Of a stretch of DNA of 15,616 bases, positions 13,673 to 15,616 are shown in pieces (positions within the stretch are counted from its first letter, which is position 1; each line of letters starts with the position of its first letter). The translations under genes and the position numbers were made by a program. The notes beneath the pieces were generated by a model that saw only the letters and a list, made by a program, of their open reading frames with translations, did no database searches and was not told where the DNA came from. Source of the DNA: JANXPZ01 sp034678345 (GTDB taxonomy: Bacteria; Eisenbacteria; RBG-16-71-46); NCBI GenBank assembly GCA_034678345.1, contig JAXDBZ010000192.1, positions 1 to 15,616 on the forward strand, in the 5' to 3' direction.

Positions 13673-14476
13673 GTGCGCTGGCATCGCGTCCTCGCCGTGT
13701 TCCTGCGCTACCTGTTCCTGCTGCGGGTCAGCCCGGCGCGCGTCTTCCCGCTCTTCGTCTGGGTCGGCATCGACATGGTGCTGTGGGGGTTCCTCACCCG
13801 CTGGCTCGGCGCCACCGGCGGCTTCCGCTTCGACCTGGTGACGGTGCTGCTCGGCGCGGTGCTGCTGTGGGACTTCCAGGCGCGCGTGATGCACGGCGTG
13901 GCCACGGCGTTCTTCGAGGACGTCTGGGCCCGCAACTTCCTGAACGTCTTCGCCTCGCCGCTGCGCCTGTCCGAGTACCTGGCCGGGCTGGTGCTGTCGA
14001 GCATCGCCACCAGCCTGCTGGGCCTGGCGGTGATGCTGCTGGTGGCGGTGCCGCTCTTCGGCCTGACCTTCGCGCCCTACGGGCTGATGCTCGGAGCCTT
14101 CTTCCTCGTGCTGTTCCTGTTCGGCATCGCCCTCGGCATCGCCGGCGTGGCCGTCGTGCTGCGCCTCGGCCCGGCGGCGGAGTGGTTCATCTGGCCGGTC
14201 CCGGCCATGCTCGCGCCCTTCGCCTGCGTGTTCTACCCGCTGTCGGCGCTGCCGGCGTGGATGCGGCCCATCGCCGCCGCGCTGCCGCCGACGCACGTCT
14301 TCGAGGGGATGCGCGGCATCGTCGCCGGGGGCAGCGCGCCGGTCGCCCAGTTGGTGGCCGGCACGCTCGTCGCGCTCGGCTGCGTGCTGCTCGCCGCCTG
14401 GTTCTTCGCCCGCGTGCATCGGTACGCGGTGCGCACCGGGCTCATCTCCCGCTACGCCGCCGAGAGCGTGAGCTAG
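13673..14476 (+). CDS. ABC-2 type transporter permease
   Basis: This 267-residue integral membrane protein should form the transmembrane pathway with the ATPase encoded just upstream. Six hydrophobic segments are visible, at roughly 24-42, 54-68, 102-128, 138-163, 174-195 and 227-246. The stretch FFEDVWARNFLNVFASPL (80-97) is the cytoplasmic coupling region typical of ABC-2 permeases, and LPPTHVFEGMRG (204-215) is a familiar family motif. The start chosen is GTG at 13673, with GGAGTGA 5 nt upstream. An alternative GTG at 13664 overlaps the ATPase stop as GTGA but lacks a ribosome binding site and adds three residues. The exported substrate is unknown. Confidence 0.92.
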   Translation: MRWHRVLAVFLRYLFLLRVSPARVFPLFVWVGIDMVLWGFLTRWLGATGGFRFDLVTVLLGAVLLWDFQARVMHGVATAFFEDVWARNFLNVFASPLRLSEYLAGLVLSSIATSLLGLAVMLLVAVPLFGLTFAPYGLMLGAFFLVLFLFGIALGIAGVAVVLRLGPAAEWFIWPVPAMLAPFACVFYPLSALPAWMRPIAAALPPTHVFEGMRGIVAGGSAPVAQLVAGTLVALGCVLLAAWFFARVHRYAVRTGLISRYAAESVS

Positions 14477-14495
14477 CCGGAAGGACGGCGGTCGC

Positions 14496-15428
14496 ATGGA
14501 TCCACGCGTCGAGAGGCTGTCGCGACGGATCGCGGAGCGGGGGTGGCGGTGGAGCGCCGTGCCCATCGGCCGCCTCGCCGATCTCGAGCGGGCCATCCGC
14601 GGGCTGTTCGAGGACGGGTCCCTCTTCGCGCCGCTCTACCGTGAACGGCTCGGCTTCCTCTCGTTCGCGCTGCCGGCCGACCTGCCCGGCGCGCGCTCCA
14701 TCCTCGTCGTGGCCGTGCCCACGCCGCCGATGCGGCTCCACTTCCACGGACGCGGCGGGCGGGTGCCGGTCGTCGTGCCGCCGACCTACGTGAGCTACAC
14801 GCGGCGGACAGAGGAGACGCAGGCCGTGCTGGCGGGCTGGCTGGCCGCGGAGGGCCTCCGCCTGGCGAAGCCGCGGCTGCCGCTCAAGACGCTCGCGGTG
14901 CGCAGCGGCCTGGCCGAGTACGGGCGCAACAACATCGCCTACGTGCCCGGCATGGGCAGCTTCCTGCAGCTGGTGGGCGCCTTCAGCGACCTGCCGTGCG
15001 AGGCGGACCCGTGGCGCGAGCCGAAGGCACTCGAGCGCTGCGACTCGTGCGTGACCTGCGTGCGGCGCTGCCCGACCGGGGCCATCGCCGAGGACCGGTT
15101 CCTCATCCGCGCCGAACGCTGTCTCACCTACCACAACGAGGCGGCGGCGGACTTCCCCGACTGGATCGACCCCGCGTGGCACCACTGCCTCGTCGGCTGC
15201 ATGCGCTGCCAGAGCGTCTGTCCCGAGAACCGCACGGTGCGGGGCTGGTGCGAGGACCGCGCCGAGTTCAGCGAACGGGAGACGGCGCTGCTGCTCGCGC
15301 GGACATCGCTCGAGGAGCTGCCCGAGGCGACGGCGGCGAAGCTGCGCGCCCTCGAGATCAACGAGGACCACCGGCAGCTCTGCCGGAACCTGGCGATGGT
15401 GTTGGAGCCTCCGGCGCGCGCCGGCTGA
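14496..15428 (+). CDS. QueG-like protein with two 4Fe-4S clusters
   Basis: This 310-residue iron-sulfur protein resembles the C-terminal half of epoxyqueuosine reductase. The first cluster set is Cys182, 185, 188 and 192 (CDSCVTCVRRCPTGAI). Cys209 (RCLTYHN) and Cys231, 235, 238 and 242 (CLVGCMRCQSVCPENR) supply the second. A QueG-like segment SGLAEYGRNN is at 137-146. The catalytic Asp of QueG, expected about 15 residues earlier, appears to be replaced (Ala124 by my alignment), and the adjacent Glu-Arg is missing. A role in queuosine synthesis is therefore doubtful. It is more likely an uncharacterised cobalamin- or Fe-S-dependent reductase. It starts 19 nt after the permease stop, with GGAAGG at 14479-14484, and is probably co-transcribed with the exporter. 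No functional link to transport is evident. Confidence 0.85.
   Translation: MDPRVERLSRRIAERGWRWSAVPIGRLADLERAIRGLFEDGSLFAPLYRERLGFLSFALPADLPGARSILVVAVPTPPMRLHFHGRGGRVPVVVPPTYVSYTRRTEETQAVLAGWLAAEGLRLAKPRLPLKTLAVRSGLAEYGRNNIAYVPGMGSFLQLVGAFSDLPCEADPWREPKALERCDSCVTCVRRCPTGAIAEDRFLIRAERCLTYHNEAAADFPDWIDPAWHHCLVGCMRCQSVCPENRTVRGWCEDRAEFSERETALLLARTSLEELPEATAAKLRALEINEDHRQLCRNLAMVLEPPARAG
15411..15424. repeat. 14-bp perfect palindrome at gene end
   Basis: CCGGCGCGCGCCGG is a perfect palindrome overlapping the last codons of the Fe-S protein gene. It may help end transcription between the convergent genes, but there is no T-tract and such sequences arise easily at this base composition. Confidence 0.4.
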
Positions 15429-15452
15429 GCCCCGCCGCGCTCCGCCCCGGCC

Positions 15453-15616
15453 TCACCACTCCGGCGCCGGCAGCACGAACTCGCGCGCCAGGTTCCAGCC
15501 CGCGTTCATCAGGACGGCGTAGGCCCCGCTCAGCGCGCCGTCGCCGAGGGTGGTGCCGTCGGGATAGAGCGTGGCGCGCGTCACCAGCGGCCCGGCGAAC
15601 GGCGACATCGTCTTGG
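15453..15616 (-). CDS. Unidentified protein, C-terminal fragment (partial)
   Basis: An open minus-strand frame runs from the window edge to TGA at 15455-15453, giving the last 53 residues of a protein whose start lies outside the window. The visible end includes LYPDGTTLGDGALSGAY and the final FVLPAPEW. The composition (ordinary mix with Tyr, Trp and Asn, not the Arg/Pro/Ala bias of shadow frames) and codon use look like a real gene. It converges on the Fe-S protein gene with a 24-nt gap. I do not recognise the family. Confidence 0.6.
   Translation of the reverse strand, partial: KTMSPFAGPLVTRATLYPDGTTLGDGALSGAYAVLMNAGWNLAREFVLPAPEW

Noticed and set aside
15411..15470. Bidirectional terminator between the convergent last genes
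   Set aside because: Two GC palindromes (15411-15424 and 15461-15470) are present but neither has a T-tract, and both overlap coding sequence; not strong enough to call as a terminator.

Overview
The window is very GC-rich, densely coding DNA with Gram-negative features: two lipoprotein-type signal peptides, a membrane-peripheral type II NADH dehydrogenase, and an HD-GYP and hybrid-kinase signalling operon. Together with HEAT-repeat signalling proteins and a glycan-binding lipoprotein of a type common in Bacteroidota, this suggests an uncultured high-GC bacterium of Myxococcota- or FCB-like affinity (for example Eisenbacteria or Krumholzibacteriota). That placement is an inference; no rRNA or other marker gene is present. 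No tRNA, rRNA, CRISPR array, insertion sequence or phage gene was seen.

Region 1 (7-3606, minus strand) is a small glucan-utilisation operon transcribed right to left: a lipoprotein with two carbohydrate-binding-like domains around an Ig-like (Big_2) domain, a ROK-family repressor, and a secreted GH16 endo-glucanase of laminarinase type. The repressor stop and glucanase start overlap as ATGA. Upstream lies a clear sigma70 promoter (TTGACA-N17-TAGATT) with a 19-bp dyad over its start point, resembling the operators of XylR-type ROK repressors. Autoregulation by the ROK protein is the simplest reading.

Region 2 (3814-6080) holds a YdhF-like aldo/keto reductase (plus) and a type II NADH dehydrogenase (minus), convergent and only 2 nt apart.

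Region 3 (6290-12777, plus) is the most unusual part: a tightly spaced operon of (i) a HEAT-repeat protein, (ii) an HD-GYP cyclic-di-GMP phosphodiesterase and (iii) a 1026-residue hybrid sensor protein. The first two share a related N-terminal domain of about 100 residues that I cannot assign to a named family. The third has PAS, HisKA/HATPase, two receiver domains, a long acidic linker and an Hpt domain. Its kinase core lacks the phospho-accepting His and most of the ATP-binding signature, so it looks like a pseudokinase phosphorelay hub. A sigma28-like sequence lies upstream and a strong hairpin follows the last gene.

Region 4 (12807-15428, plus) is an operon of an ABC-2-type exporter (ATPase and permease) followed by a QueG-like double 4Fe-4S protein. 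A recognisable sigma70 promoter precedes it. The window ends inside an unidentified minus-strand gene (15453-15616) that converges on this operon.
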